In this document: positions 19,177 to 27,738 of the stretch, one piece after another
Layout of the letters: each line of letters begins with the position of its first letter
Numbering within the stretch: position 1 is the first letter of the stretch
Origin: Hydrogenophaga intermedia
GTDB taxonomy: Bacteria; Pseudomonadota; Gammaproteobacteria; Burkholderiales; Burkholderiaceae_C
DNA: 64,000 bases
Reading direction: 5' to 3'
NCBI RefSeq assembly: GCF_023715105.1
Contig: NZ_JAMBNO010000010.1
Coordinates: 62,001 to 126,000 of the forward strand
The notes under the pieces: model-generated
Told to the model about the DNA's origin: nothing
The model's database searches: none
Seen by the model: only the letters and a program-made list of their open reading frames with translations
Position numbers and translations under genes: made by a program

Positions 19177-21891
19177 TCAGGCGTACAGCGGGTTGATCTT
19201 GTCGGTCTTGATGCCGTATTTCTTGATGGCCTCGGCCACCTTGGCCACCGGCACCGCCCCCTCCTCGCTGAGCGCCTTGAGCGCGGCGACCACGATGTAG
19301 TGGCGGTTGATCTCGAAGTGCTCGCGCAGCTTGCTGCGGAAGTCGCTGCGGCCAAAGCCGTCGGTGCCGAGCACCTTGTACGTGCGACCCTTCGGAAGGA
19401 ACGGGCGGATCTGCTCCGCGTAGTTCTTCATGTAGTCGGTGCTGGCGACAACGGGGCCGGCGTGTTTTTCGAGTTGCTGCGCCACGAAGGGAACGCGCGG
19501 CGTCTCGGTGGGGTGCAGCAGGTTCCAGCGCTCGCACTCCTGGCCGTCGCGCGTGAGTTCGTTGAAGCTCGGGCAGCTGAACACGTTGGCGGCAACGCCC
19601 CAGTCCTTTTCGAGCAGTTCTTGCGCGAACAGGCTCTCGCGCAGGATGGTGCCGCTGCCCAGCAGGTTCACGCGCGGCGTCTTCTTGGCGCCTTCCTTGA
19701 GCAGGTACATGCCCTTGATGATCTGCTCTTCGGTGCCGGGCACGAGGCCGGGCATGGCGTAGTTCTCGTTGAGCAGCGTGATGTAGAAGAACACGTTCTC
19801 CTGCTTCTCCACCATGCGCTTCAAGCCGTGGTGCAGGATCACGCCGACCTCGTGTGCGAAGGTCGGGTCGTAGCTCACGCAGTTGGGGATGGTGCCTGCC
19901 AGGATGTGGCTGTGGCCGTCCTCGTGCTGCAGGCCTTCGCCGTTGAGCGTGGTGCGCCCACTGGTGCCGCCGAGCAGGAAGCCGCGCGCCTGCATGTCGC
20001 CTGCCGCCCAGGCCAGGTCGCCGATGCGCTGGAAGCCGAACATCGAGTAGTACACGTAGAACGGCACCATGATGCGGTTGTTCGTCGAGTACGACGTGGC
20101 CGCGGCGATCCAGCTGGCCATGCCGCCGGCCTCGTTAATGCCTTCTTGCAGGATCTGGCCGGCCTTGTCTTCCTTGTAGTACATCACCTGGTCTTTATCG
20201 ACCGGCGTGTAGAGCTGCCCCAGCGGGTTGTAGATGCCGATCTGGCGGAACAGGCCTTCCATGCCGAACGTACGCGCCTCGTCCACCAGGATGGGCACGA
20301 CGCGCGGACCCATGGCCTGGTCGCGCAGCAACTGGGTGAGGAAACGCACGTAGGCCTGGGTGGTGCTGATCTCGCGGCCTTCGGCCGTGGGGTCGAGCAC
20401 GGCCTTGAAGGTCTCGAGCGAGGGCACGGTGAAGCTCTCGGTGCTCTTGGCGCGGCGCTTGGGCAGGTAGCCGCCCAGGGCCTTGCGGCGCTCGTGCAGG
20501 TACTTCATCTCCGGCGTGTCGTCGGCCGGCTTGTAGAACGGGATCTTCGGCAGTTCGCTGTCGGGGATCGGCACGTTGAAGCGATCGCGCATGTAGCGGA
20601 TGTCGTCGTCCGAGAGCTTCTTGGTCTGGTGGGCGGTGTTCTTGCCCTCGCCGGCCTTGCCCATGCCGTAGCCCTTGACCGTCTTGACCAGCAGCACCGT
20701 GGGCTGGCCCTCGTGGTGGTAAGCGCGGTGGAACGCGGCGTAGACCTTCTGCGCGTCGTGACCGCCGCGGCGCAGTGCCCAGATGTCGTCATCGCTCATC
20801 TTGGCCACCAGCTCCAGCGTGCGCGGATCGCGGCCGAAGAAGTTCTTGCGCACAAAGGCGCCGTCGTTGGCCTTCATGGCCTGATAGTCGCCATCGAGCG
20901 TGTCCATCATGACCTTGCGCAGCGCGCCGTCCTTGTCGCGCGCCAGCAGAGCGTCCCACTCGCGGCCCCACAGGAGCTTGATGACGTTCCAGCCCGAGCC
21001 GCGGAACTCGCCTTCGAGCTCCTGGATGATCTTGCCGTTGCCGCGCACCGGGCCGTCCAGGCGCTGCAGGTTGCAGTTGACGACGAAGACCAGGTTGTCG
21101 AGCTTCTCGCGCGCCGCCAGGCCGATGGCACCCAGGCTCTCGGGCTCGTCCATCTCGCCGTCACCGCAGAACACCCACACCTTGCGCTGGCTGGTGTCGG
21201 CAATGCCGCGCGCGTGCAGGTATTTCAGGAAGCGCGCCTGGTAGATCGCCATCAGCGGGCCCAGACCCATGGACACGGTGGGAAACTGCCAGAACTCGGG
21301 CATCAGCTTGGGGTGCGGGTAGCTGGAGATGCCTTTGCCGTCGACCTCCTGGCGGAAGTTGAGCAACTGCTCTTCGCTCAGACGGCCTTCCATGAAGGCG
21401 CGGGCGTAGATGCCTGGCGCGCTGTGGCCCTGGATGTAGAGCAGGTCGCCCCCGTGGGTGCCACCGGCGTCGGTGTTGTCGGCGTGCCAGAAATGGTTGA
21501 AGCCGACCGCGAACATGTGCGCGAGCGACTGGAAGGAGCTGATGTGGCCGCCAAGGTCGCCGCCGTCGGCCGGGTCGAGGCGGTTGGCCTTGACCACCAT
21601 GGCCATGGCGTTCCAGCGCATGTAGGCGCGCAGGCGGCCTTCGATTTCGAGGTTGCCGGGGTTGTGCGCCTCTTCCGACGGCTCGATGGTGTTCACGTAG
21701 CCGGTGTTTGCCGAGAACGGCATGTCCACGCTGTGCTGGCGGGCTTCTTCGAGGAGTTGTTCCAGCAGGAAGTGCGCGCGCTCGGGGCCTTCCTTTTCGA
21801 TGACGGCGGCCAGCGCCTCCATCCACTCACGCGTTTCCTGGGCGTCCATGTCCCCGACCGCGCGGCCGTTGTTCGTGTCGTTTGCTGACAT
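19177..21891 (-). CDS. aceE: Pyruvate dehydrogenase E1, homodimeric type
   Basis: Thiamine-diphosphate E1 of 904 residues. It decarboxylates pyruvate and acetylates the lipoyl arm of AceF. Seen: the homodimeric-type N-terminus with ANTGYVNTI, HFWHADNTDAGG, the TPP-binding motif GDGEMDEPES with VNCNLQRLDG, and C-terminal GTDGFGRSD. Length is close to the E. coli protein (about 887). It opens the aceE-aceF-lpdA operon and is divergent from a PAS histidine kinase across 172 bases. No PdhR-type gene is adjacent. Confidence 0.97.
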   Translation of the reverse strand: MSANDTNNGRAVGDMDAQETREWMEALAAVIEKEGPERAHFLLEQLLEEARQHSVDMPFSANTGYVNTIEPSEEAHNPGNLEIEGRLRAYMRWNAMAMVVKANRLDPADGGDLGGHISSFQSLAHMFAVGFNHFWHADNTDAGGTHGGDLLYIQGHSAPGIYARAFMEGRLSEEQLLNFRQEVDGKGISSYPHPKLMPEFWQFPTVSMGLGPLMAIYQARFLKYLHARGIADTSQRKVWVFCGDGEMDEPESLGAIGLAAREKLDNLVFVVNCNLQRLDGPVRGNGKIIQELEGEFRGSGWNVIKLLWGREWDALLARDKDGALRKVMMDTLDGDYQAMKANDGAFVRKNFFGRDPRTLELVAKMSDDDIWALRRGGHDAQKVYAAFHRAYHHEGQPTVLLVKTVKGYGMGKAGEGKNTAHQTKKLSDDDIRYMRDRFNVPIPDSELPKIPFYKPADDTPEMKYLHERRKALGGYLPKRRAKSTESFTVPSLETFKAVLDPTAEGREISTTQAYVRFLTQLLRDQAMGPRVVPILVDEARTFGMEGLFRQIGIYNPLGQLYTPVDKDQVMYYKEDKAGQILQEGINEAGGMASWIAAATSYSTNNRIMVPFYVYYSMFGFQRIGDLAWAAGDMQARGFLLGGTSGRTTLNGEGLQHEDGHSHILAGTIPNCVSYDPTFAHEVGVILHHGLKRMVEKQENVFFYITLLNENYAMPGLVPGTEEQIIKGMYLLKEGAKKTPRVNLLGSGTILRESLFAQELLEKDWGVAANVFSCPSFNELTRDGQECERWNLLHPTETPRVPFVAQQLEKHAGPVVASTDYMKNYAEQIRPFLPKGRTYKVLGTDGFGRSDFRSKLREHFEINRHYIVVAALKALSEEGAVPVAKVAEAIKKYGIKTDKINPLYA

Positions 21892-21973
21892 CGCTGTCTC
21901 CTGTGTTCGTGAATGCCGAGCTTACGAAGGCTGCCCGGTGCTGTCGCGGATTCTTTCACAGAGCGTCGGCGAT

Positions 21974-22006
21974 TTCAATATGCGCTTCTACGTTTCATAT
22001 CGTGAA
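21974..22006. promoter_or_regulatory. Imperfect dyad in the aceE / histidine-kinase divergent region
   Basis: TTCA-ATATG on the left and CATAT-CG-TGAA on the right form an imperfect inverted repeat with a 13-base centre, about 85 bases upstream of aceE. On the minus strand, TTCACG and CATATT fall 18 bases apart inside it, a weak promoter-like pair for aceE. A regulator bound here could affect both genes. Confidence 0.3.
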
Positions 22007-22063
22007 CTACAAGAGGGGCGCGACCGGCACCAGAGACCGCCGTCACGTAGACTCCTCCCCCTC

Positions 22064-24613
22064 ATGGTTGCGCCGTCCACCCCGCCCCGCCCCGCCGCTG
22101 CCGCCCCCTGGTGGAAGCGCTGGTGGCGCCGGCTGCCGCCGTCGCGCCAGGACCGCTTTGCCACCCTGGGCCCACTGCTCGCGGTGCTGCTGTTCCTCTC
22201 CGCCATCGTGGTGGCCATCGCCTATCTGCGCTTTGAGGAGATCGACCGCGAGCGCGAGGCGGTAACGCGCGATGTGGAGTACGCCCAGCAGCGCCTGCGC
22301 CTTCGCCTGCTGGAGCGCCAGGAGCAGCTCATGCGCCTGGCGCGCGAGATCGACAACCAGGCCATCGACACCGAGGAGTTCGCGTTCCAGGCCGAGACGC
22401 TGGTCAGCCAGTTCCCCGAGCTGATGGCGATCACCTGGGTCGACGCCCGCCGCCGCGTGCTGGCCACCTACGCCTCGCCGAGCGCGCCGGTTGCCCTCAT
22501 GCGCGGCATTGGCAGCGCCTTGTCGCCGGCAGAGACCGATGGCAGCTTCGACCTCGCGCGCGATCTGCGCCAGCCCATCTATTCGCGCCCGCTGAACAAC
22601 GAGAACGCGCGCAGCGCCACGCTGATGCTGCAGGTGCCGCTGACCGAGCAGGGGCGCTTCGCCGGCACCGTGATGGGCGAATACTCGGTCGACGGGCTCA
22701 TGCGCTTCGGCATGCCGCCGGAGATCATGGCGCGCTACGCGGTGGCGCTGCTGGACGACGGCGGCAACGTGCTCGCCGGCAGCCTGCAAAGCGCCGAACC
22801 GGTGCTGTCCTTCCTGCCCTGGTCCAACCCGTCGCTGGAGCACGAGGTACCGGTCTCGCCGGTTGGCAACGGCCTGATCCTCAAGGCGCAGGGTTACCGT
22901 ACCTCGCAGGACATCGTGGGCTCGGGCTTCTTCTGGGTCATTGGCGCGCTGTCGGCGCTCACGGTGTGGATGCTGATCGGCACCTGGCGCCACACGCGCC
23001 GCCGGGTGCAGGCGCAGCAGGCGCTGATGGCCGAGACCAACTTCCGCCGCGCCATGGAGAACTCCATGCTCACCGGCATGCGTGCGCTGGACATGCAAGG
23101 CCGCATCACCTACGTGAACCCGGCGTTCTGCTCCATGACGGGCTGGACCGAGGCCGAGCTGGTGGGCCGCACCGCGCCCTTCCCCTACTGGCCCGAGGAA
23201 GACCACGAGCAGCTCCATGCGCGGCTCGAGGACGAACTGCAGGGCCGCTCCACGCCGGGCGGCTTCGAGGTGCGCGTGCGCCGACGCAACGGTACCATCT
23301 TCGACGCCCGCATGTACGTCTCGCCGCTGATCGACCCACGTGGACACCAGACCGGCTGGATGACCTCGATGACCGACATCACCGAGCCCAAGCGCATCCG
23401 CGAGGAACTCTCGGCCTCCTACGAGCGCTTCACCACCGTGCTCGAATCACTCGACTCGGCGGTGTCCGTGGCGCCGTTGGGCAGCGACGAACTGCTGTTC
23501 GCCAACAAGATGTACCGGCTGTGGTTCGGCACCCGTGGGCAGGGTCACCGCCACCTGGTCGACCTTGCGGGCAACCAGCCGCAACCGAGCCCGGACGACG
23601 GCGACGCCGTGGACGCTTTTGCCGGCATGCCGACAGGCACCCTGCCCGACGCCGGGGTGGAGAACGCCGAGGTGTTCGTGGAGGAACTCGACCGCTGGCT
23701 CGAGGTGCGCACGCGCTACCTCACCTGGGTGGACGGGCGCCTGGCCCAGATGGTGATCGCCAGCGACATCACACCGCGGCGCAACGCCGAGGAGCAGGCT
23801 GCCCGCCAGACCGAGCGCGCCCAGACCGCCAGCCGCCTGATCACCATGGGCGAGATGGCTTCCAGCGTGGCGCACGAGCTCAATCAGCCGCTTACCGCCA
23901 TCAGCAACTATTGCAACGGCATGATCTCGCGCCTGAACGAGCAGCGCATCTCGCCCGAGGAGCTGCTCGCCGCGCTCGACAAGACCGCGCGCCAGGCCCA
24001 ACGCGCCGGCCAGATCATCCAGCGCATCCGCGCCTTCGTGAAGCGCAGCGAGCCCAACCCCACCCTGTCCGACGTGCCGCAGATGGTGAACAACGCCATC
24101 GAGCTGGCCGACATCGAGCTGCGCCGCCAGCAGGTGCGCTTGACGCCCTACGTGGCGGCGCGCATGCCCATGCTGATGGTCGACCCGATCCTCATCGAGC
24201 AGGTGCTCATCAACCTGCTCAAGAACGCTGGCGAGGCCATCGCCCAGGCCAACCGGCCGCTGGGCGAGCGCAACGTGGAACTGCGCGTGGCGCCCCGCCG
24301 CATCGACGACCAGGACGTGGTCGAGTTCGAGGTTCGCGACTCGGGCAATGGCGTGCCTGATGAGCTGATCGAGCGCATCTACGAGGCCTTCTACAGCACC
24401 AAGAGCGAAGGCATGGGCATCGGTCTGAAGCTGTGCCGCAGCATCGTCGAGTCGCACCACGGCCGGATGCGGGTTGAGAATCTCTACAATGGCGCTGATG
24501 TGACCGGGTGCTGCTTCAGCTTCTGGATCCCCGTCACGTCGCGTCTGCAACCCCAGGGCTCGCCGGACATTGCCGCCAACGAGCCACTGAAGGACACCGA
24601 GAGAGCGAGATGA
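22064..24613 (+). CDS. Membrane PAS-domain sensor histidine kinase
   Basis: Two-component sensor of 849 residues. Two transmembrane helices (about 28-50 and 285-308) bracket a periplasmic sensor region. They are followed by a PAS domain (about 330-450, with ITYVNPAFCSMTGW), a second PAS-like segment, a HisKA domain with phospho-acceptor His in SSVAHELNQPLTAIS, and an HATPase domain (NLLKNAGEAI, DSGNGVP, STKSEGMGIGL). The HELNQPL H-box places it in the FixL/DctB-like group. I start at ATG 22064. It overlaps the regulator gene by ATGA, so the pair is translationally coupled. The signal is unknown; the divergent PDH operon is a candidate target. Confidence 0.9.
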   Translation: MVAPSTPPRPAAAAPWWKRWWRRLPPSRQDRFATLGPLLAVLLFLSAIVVAIAYLRFEEIDREREAVTRDVEYAQQRLRLRLLERQEQLMRLAREIDNQAIDTEEFAFQAETLVSQFPELMAITWVDARRRVLATYASPSAPVALMRGIGSALSPAETDGSFDLARDLRQPIYSRPLNNENARSATLMLQVPLTEQGRFAGTVMGEYSVDGLMRFGMPPEIMARYAVALLDDGGNVLAGSLQSAEPVLSFLPWSNPSLEHEVPVSPVGNGLILKAQGYRTSQDIVGSGFFWVIGALSALTVWMLIGTWRHTRRRVQAQQALMAETNFRRAMENSMLTGMRALDMQGRITYVNPAFCSMTGWTEAELVGRTAPFPYWPEEDHEQLHARLEDELQGRSTPGGFEVRVRRRNGTIFDARMYVSPLIDPRGHQTGWMTSMTDITEPKRIREELSASYERFTTVLESLDSAVSVAPLGSDELLFANKMYRLWFGTRGQGHRHLVDLAGNQPQPSPDDGDAVDAFAGMPTGTLPDAGVENAEVFVEELDRWLEVRTRYLTWVDGRLAQMVIASDITPRRNAEEQAARQTERAQTASRLITMGEMASSVAHELNQPLTAISNYCNGMISRLNEQRISPEELLAALDKTARQAQRAGQIIQRIRAFVKRSEPNPTLSDVPQMVNNAIELADIELRRQQVRLTPYVAARMPMLMVDPILIEQVLINLLKNAGEAIAQANRPLGERNVELRVAPRRIDDQDVVEFEVRDSGNGVPDELIERIYEAFYSTKSEGMGIGLKLCRSIVESHHGRMRVENLYNGADVTGCCFSFWIPVTSRLQPQGSPDIAANEPLKDTERAR

Positions 24614-25236
24614 GCCTGATTCCCAAGAAGGGCACCGTGTACGTCGTCGACGACGACGAGGCCGTGCGAGATTCCCTCCAGTGGCTGCTCGAGGGCAAGG
24701 ACTTTCGGGTCCGCTGCTTCGAATCGGCAGAAGCCTTCCTCTCACGCTATGACGCGCGCGAAGTGGCCTGCCTGATTGCCGATATCCGCATGGGCGGCAT
24801 GACCGGCATGGAACTGCAGGACCGGCTGATCGAGCGCCAGTCGCCACTGCCCATCGTCTTCATCACCGGCCACGGTGACGTGCCCATGGCGGTGGACTCC
24901 ATGAAAAAGGGCGCGCTGGACTTCATTCAGAAGCCCTTCAAGGAAGACCAGCTGCTGGCCCTGGTGGAGCGCATGCTGGAGCACGCGCGCGAGGCCTTTG
25001 CCACCCACCAGCAGGCAGCCAGCCGCGACGCGCTGCTGGCCAAGCTAACCGGGCGCGAATCGCAGGTGCTCGAACGCATCGTCGCCGGCAGGCTTAACAA
25101 GCAGATCGCCGACGACCTGGGCATCAGCATCAAGACCGTCGAGGCGCACCGCGCAAACATCATGGAAAAGCTCGGCGCCAACACCGTCGCCGACCTGCTC
25201 AAGATCGCACTGGGCCAGTCGCCCGCCAAGGTCTGA
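24610..25236 (+). CDS. FixJ-type LuxR-family response regulator
   Basis: A 208-residue regulator partnered with the preceding kinase. The receiver domain (about 8-125) shows acidic pocket VVDDDE, phospho-acceptor Asp58 in LIADIRMGG, and KPF. A LuxR helix-turn-helix follows (about 145-195: [41 protein letters not shown]). The architecture and [13 protein letters not shown] are typical of FixJ/TodT-type activators. It starts within the ATGA overlap with the kinase and ends before a clear terminator, so the two genes form a complete unit. Confidence 0.95.
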   Translation: MSLIPKKGTVYVVDDDEAVRDSLQWLLEGKDFRVRCFESAEAFLSRYDAREVACLIADIRMGGMTGMELQDRLIERQSPLPIVFITGHGDVPMAVDSMKKGALDFIQKPFKEDQLLALVERMLEHAREAFATHQQAASRDALLAKLTGRESQVLERIVAGRLNKQIADDLGISIKTVEAHRANIMEKLGANTVADLLKIALGQSPAKV

Positions 25237-25254
25237 CCCACCCACCCCACCCAG

Positions 25255-25284
25255 CGCCCGCCACTTCGGCGGGCGTTTCGTTTT
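25255..25284 (+). terminator. Intrinsic terminator after the two-component pair
   Basis: CGCCCGCC and GGCGGGCG form an 8-bp stem around ACTTC, followed by TTTCGTTTT. It separates the FixJ-type gene from folD, whose start lies 14 bases further on. Confidence 0.85.
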
Positions 25285-25297
25285 CCGAGACCCCGAC

Positions 25298-26152
25298 ATG
25301 ACCGCACAACTCATCGACGGCAATGCCCTCTCCCGCCAACTCCGCGCCGACGTTGCCGCGCGCGTGCAGGCCCTCAAGGCGCGCGGCGTCACGCCCGGGC
25401 TGGCGGTCATCCTGGTGGGCGACAACCAGGCCTCGCAGGTCTACGTGCGAAACAAGGTCAAGGCCTGCGAAGACACCGGCATGCACTCGGTGCTGGAGAC
25501 CTGGCCGGCCAGCATGAGCGAGCCCGAGTTGCTGGCCCGCGTGGACGCCCTCAACAACGACCCCACCATCCACGGCATCCTCGTGCAGTTGCCACTGCCC
25601 GCGCACATCGACGCGCAAAAAGTCATCGAAGCCATCTCCCCCGCCAAGGACGTGGACGGCTTCCACGTGGCCAGCGCCGGCGCCCTCATGACCGGCCTGC
25701 CCGGCTTCTGGCCCTGCACGCCACACGGCTGCATGAAGATGCTGGAGCACATCGGCTACGACCTTCGCGGCAAACACGCCGTCGTCATCGGCCGCAGCAA
25801 CATCGTGGGCAAACCCATGGCCCTCATGCTGCTGCAGGCCAACGCCACCGTCACCATCTGCCACAGCGGCACGAAGGATCTCGCCGCCCACACACGCCAG
25901 GCTGACGTTATCGTGGCCGCCGTGGGCAAGCGCAACGTGCTCACCGCCGACATGGTCAAACCCGGTGCCGTGGTCATCGACGTCGGCATGAACCGCAACG
26001 AAGCCGGCAAGCTCTGCGGCGATGTGGACTTCGACGGTGTGAAGGAAGTGGCCAGCTGGATCACGCCCGTGCCCGGCGGCGTCGGGCCCATGACCATCAC
26101 GATGCTGATGGCGAATACGCTGGAATCGGCGGAGCGCGGCGCAGGCGCATGA
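25298..26152 (+). CDS. folD: Bifunctional methylenetetrahydrofolate dehydrogenase / cyclohydrolase
   Basis: Cytosolic one-carbon enzyme of 284 residues. It converts 5,10-methylene-THF to 10-formyl-THF using NADP, supplying purine and formyl-Met synthesis. Seen: [14 protein letters not shown] with the catalytic Lys, [17 protein letters not shown], the NADP-binding [11 protein letters not shown], and [11 protein letters not shown] near the C-terminus. Length is normal. It is alone on this strand after a terminator. An accessory-looking patch begins directly downstream. Confidence 0.97.
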   Translation: MTAQLIDGNALSRQLRADVAARVQALKARGVTPGLAVILVGDNQASQVYVRNKVKACEDTGMHSVLETWPASMSEPELLARVDALNNDPTIHGILVQLPLPAHIDAQKVIEAISPAKDVDGFHVASAGALMTGLPGFWPCTPHGCMKMLEHIGYDLRGKHAVVIGRSNIVGKPMALMLLQANATVTICHSGTKDLAAHTRQADVIVAAVGKRNVLTADMVKPGAVVIDVGMNRNEAGKLCGDVDFDGVKEVASWITPVPGGVGPMTITMLMANTLESAERGAGA

Positions 26153-26444
26153 CTTTGCTCACGATCTGTCGAGCCGCCCGTTTATTGCGGGAGGATCAGG
26201 CAGATTTGAGAGCCGAGGAATCAAGCGCAAGGTTGGATGAAACCCGCCAATCCGGGTGTGGAACAGCGCTGACCTGGTATGGCACTTTTCTCGGCGACGA
26301 ACTCCCATGACAATGCCTTCGCGCATTTGCGCGTACGCCTATGGCCGCGACCTTCCCCCTCGAGGCAGGTCACCAGCCCACTCTCGGTAACGGAAATACT
26401 TCCTCGTCAACACGGCCTCTACGAAATCCGGACAGGTTCATCTT
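26153..26444. other. Gene-poor, AT-richer patch downstream of folD
   Basis: These 292 bases hold no reading frame that looks like a protein on either strand. Base composition is clearly less GC-rich than neighbouring genes. A weak CCCG/CGGG hairpin near 26190 might end folD transcription. No transposase or integrase remnant is recognisable. It is the left part of a roughly 1.1-kb accessory interval ending at 27262. Confidence 0.5.
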
Positions 26445-26672
26445 GTGAGAACGACCAGGGATCAAGACGCCGAGAATCGGCTCGTATCCAAGCTCAATAT
26501 GCTTTCGGCTGAGCAGTTGACCGAAGTAATTGACTTTGTGGACTTCTTGGCAAACAAGGCCCGCAAGCGCGATGCGATCGATCGCTTGCTGGCACCAGCA
26601 CCTCCTTTGAAGCCTGACCGTGGCACGCCTCAAATGAAGAGAAAGCCAAAACCGAGGCAAGAGTCGCGATAG
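26445..26672 (+). CDS. Small antitoxin-like protein (DUF2281/VapB-like), no toxin partner
   Basis: A 75-residue protein starting at GTG 26445 with AGG nine bases upstream. Residues 14-40 (SKLNMLSAEQLTEVIDFVDF, then LANKARKR) match the general pattern of DUF2281-type antitoxins, which have an amphipathic helix reading xLP.E...EV.DFV.FL. The tail is Lys/Arg/Pro-rich. No toxin-like frame follows in the next 250 bases. It may be an orphan antitoxin or a decayed toxin-antitoxin locus. Function is uncertain and the match rests on a short pattern only. Confidence 0.45.
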   Translation: MRTTRDQDAENRLVSKLNMLSAEQLTEVIDFVDFLANKARKRDAIDRLLAPAPPLKPDRGTPQMKRKPKPRQESR

Positions 26673-26930
26673 CAGAAAGCGACGCGCACCCACGACGAGA
26701 AGCAGGAGCACTGTTCGTAGCAGCCCATTCGTGGCGGATGAGGTGTTTCCAAACCAACCAAATCGAAGCACGACACCCGGCGTTTTTGCAGGTGCTAGAG
26801 GCTAAGCCCGTAGCATGCTTATCAAGCCTTACAACACGCGGCGCCAGCGTGTGTCCATGAGATCACAATCTGTGATCTCATGCGCAATCTGCTGCGTGGG
26901 TAGGTCTACAGTTACCGAGTGCCGACACGC
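26673..26930. other. Intergenic DNA between two antitoxin-like genes
   Basis: No convincing gene is present. The main feature is a perfect 27-bp inverted repeat at 26856-26882. The right-hand end must hold the promoter of the following HicB-like gene, but no clear -35/-10 pair is visible. Confidence 0.4.
26856..26882. promoter_or_regulatory. Perfect 27-bp inverted repeat, candidate operator
   Basis: CATGAGATCACA and TGTGATCTCATG flank the 3-base centre ATC with no mismatch. It ends 48 bases before the HicB-like start. No U-run follows, so a protein-binding operator is more likely than a terminator. It resembles the long palindromes that toxin-antitoxin regulators bind. The inner TCACA/TGTGA words are in the opposite arrangement to a CRP site. 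Confidence 0.5.
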
Positions 26931-27155
26931 ATGGAGCACGTGATTCAACTGCAAATCGAGAAACTTCCTGGTGACCTGTACCTGGCGACAAGCAGGGACG
27001 TACAGGGGCTGTTAGCTATGGGCCACTCTGTTCTAGAGACATTGGAAATCGCGCGGGATGTGGCCAGAAAATTGCTGGAAGTGCAATCGATCGATGCCAC
27101 CGAGCTACAGCCCATACCCGAGAGGTTCGACTACCCCTTGATCGTGGCAATTTGA
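26931..27155 (+). CDS. HicB-like antitoxin (DUF1902 type)
   Basis: A 74-residue protein resembling the partial-RNase-H-fold HicB/DUF1902 antitoxins: VIQLQIEKLPGDLYLATS, DVQGLLAMGHSVLETLEIARDVARKLLE, and terminal FDYPLIVAI. I chose ATG 26931, where the family usually starts; an in-frame GTG lies at 26919. Neither start has a good ribosome-binding site. Family members are normally followed by a HicA-type toxin overlapping the stop. Here only a short LRLTPI-like reading appears after the stop before similarity is lost, so the toxin seems missing. Confidence 0.7.
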   Translation: MEHVIQLQIEKLPGDLYLATSRDVQGLLAMGHSVLETLEIARDVARKLLEVQSIDATELQPIPERFDYPLIVAI

Positions 27156-27262
27156 GGTTGACACCCATCGGGCTTTCAAACTTCAACCCCATCCAACAGG
27201 TCAACCCGTTAAGACCGAAGATCCATGACCGCCAACCCGGAGACAGAATTGGCAGTTCCCAC
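27156..27262. pseudogene. Possible truncated HicA-like toxin start
   Basis: Immediately after the HicB-like stop, an in-frame TTG could read LRLTPIG. This resembles the KLTPI start I remember for toxins paired with DUF1902 antitoxins. The frame then loses similarity and runs antisense into the DUF4149 gene. It is a very short match and may be chance. Confidence 0.2.
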
Positions 27263-27718
27263 CTAGTGAGCGGTGGTACTGCCCCCCGTCGGGGCGGAGA
27301 CAGCCGCGGGTCTGCTCAACCACCACAGCAGAGCCCCGCTGCAAAGCCACTGCCCCAACACCAGCGCGCTGCCCACGCCGTGCCAGAGCTTCAGGTTGCC
27401 GCCACTGGCGCGGGCGGTGACGATCTTCTGCGCGACGGCGAATTCCTGCAGCAGCGCCATGGCCATGGCGGCGCAGATGAGGCCGATCAAAGGGTAGGAC
27501 GAAGGGCTCGGCCCGCCCTGGCGCACCAGCGCCAGCAGCACAACGCCGATCACAAGGCCGGCCTGGCACTGCAGGGAAAACAGCTTGGCGGCCACGGGGC
27601 CGGCAACGGCGGGGTTGCCCAGCGTGGCGAACAGCGTGGGCACGGCCAGGAAGCTCAGGGCCGTGATGCCGCCCCACCACAGGGCGGCGAGCAGCAGGGC
27701 CTGGCGCTGGAACCGCAT
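27263..27718 (-). CDS. DUF4149 (TMEM205-like) membrane protein
   Basis: Inner-membrane protein of 151 residues with four predicted hydrophobic segments: LLLAALWWGGITALSFLAV, LVIGVVLLALV, LIGLICAAMAMALL and SALVLGQWLCSGALLWWL. The pattern and size fit DUF4149, which is common next to greA in Burkholderiales. It follows greA by 20 bases on the minus strand. No catalytic motif is visible and function is unknown. Confidence 0.85.
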   Translation of the reverse strand: MRFQRQALLLAALWWGGITALSFLAVPTLFATLGNPAVAGPVAAKLFSLQCQAGLVIGVVLLALVRQGGPSPSSYPLIGLICAAMAMALLQEFAVAQKIVTARASGGNLKLWHGVGSALVLGQWLCSGALLWWLSRPAAVSAPTGGSTTAH

Positions 27719-27738
27719 GGTGCTACGCCAAGGGTTCG

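Noticed and set aside
17119-21888. Very long open frame (about 1590 codons) antisense to the pyruvate dehydrogenase operon
   Set aside because: Same GC-bias artefact. It spans three certain genes on the other strand and shows only repetitive composition.
26279-26771. Two short overlapping frames (plus 26279-26512 and minus 26370-26771) in the accessory patch
   Set aside because: Neither has a convincing ribosome-binding site, domain or composition. The minus frame is antisense to the antitoxin-like gene.
26861-26877. CRP/FNR-type binding site
   Set aside because: The TCACA and TGTGA words face the opposite way and are only three bases apart, which does not match the CRP consensus.
26153-27262. 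Integron cassette or attC array
   Set aside because: I looked for GTTRRRY/RYYYAAC core pairs around the two small genes and found none in a proper arrangement.
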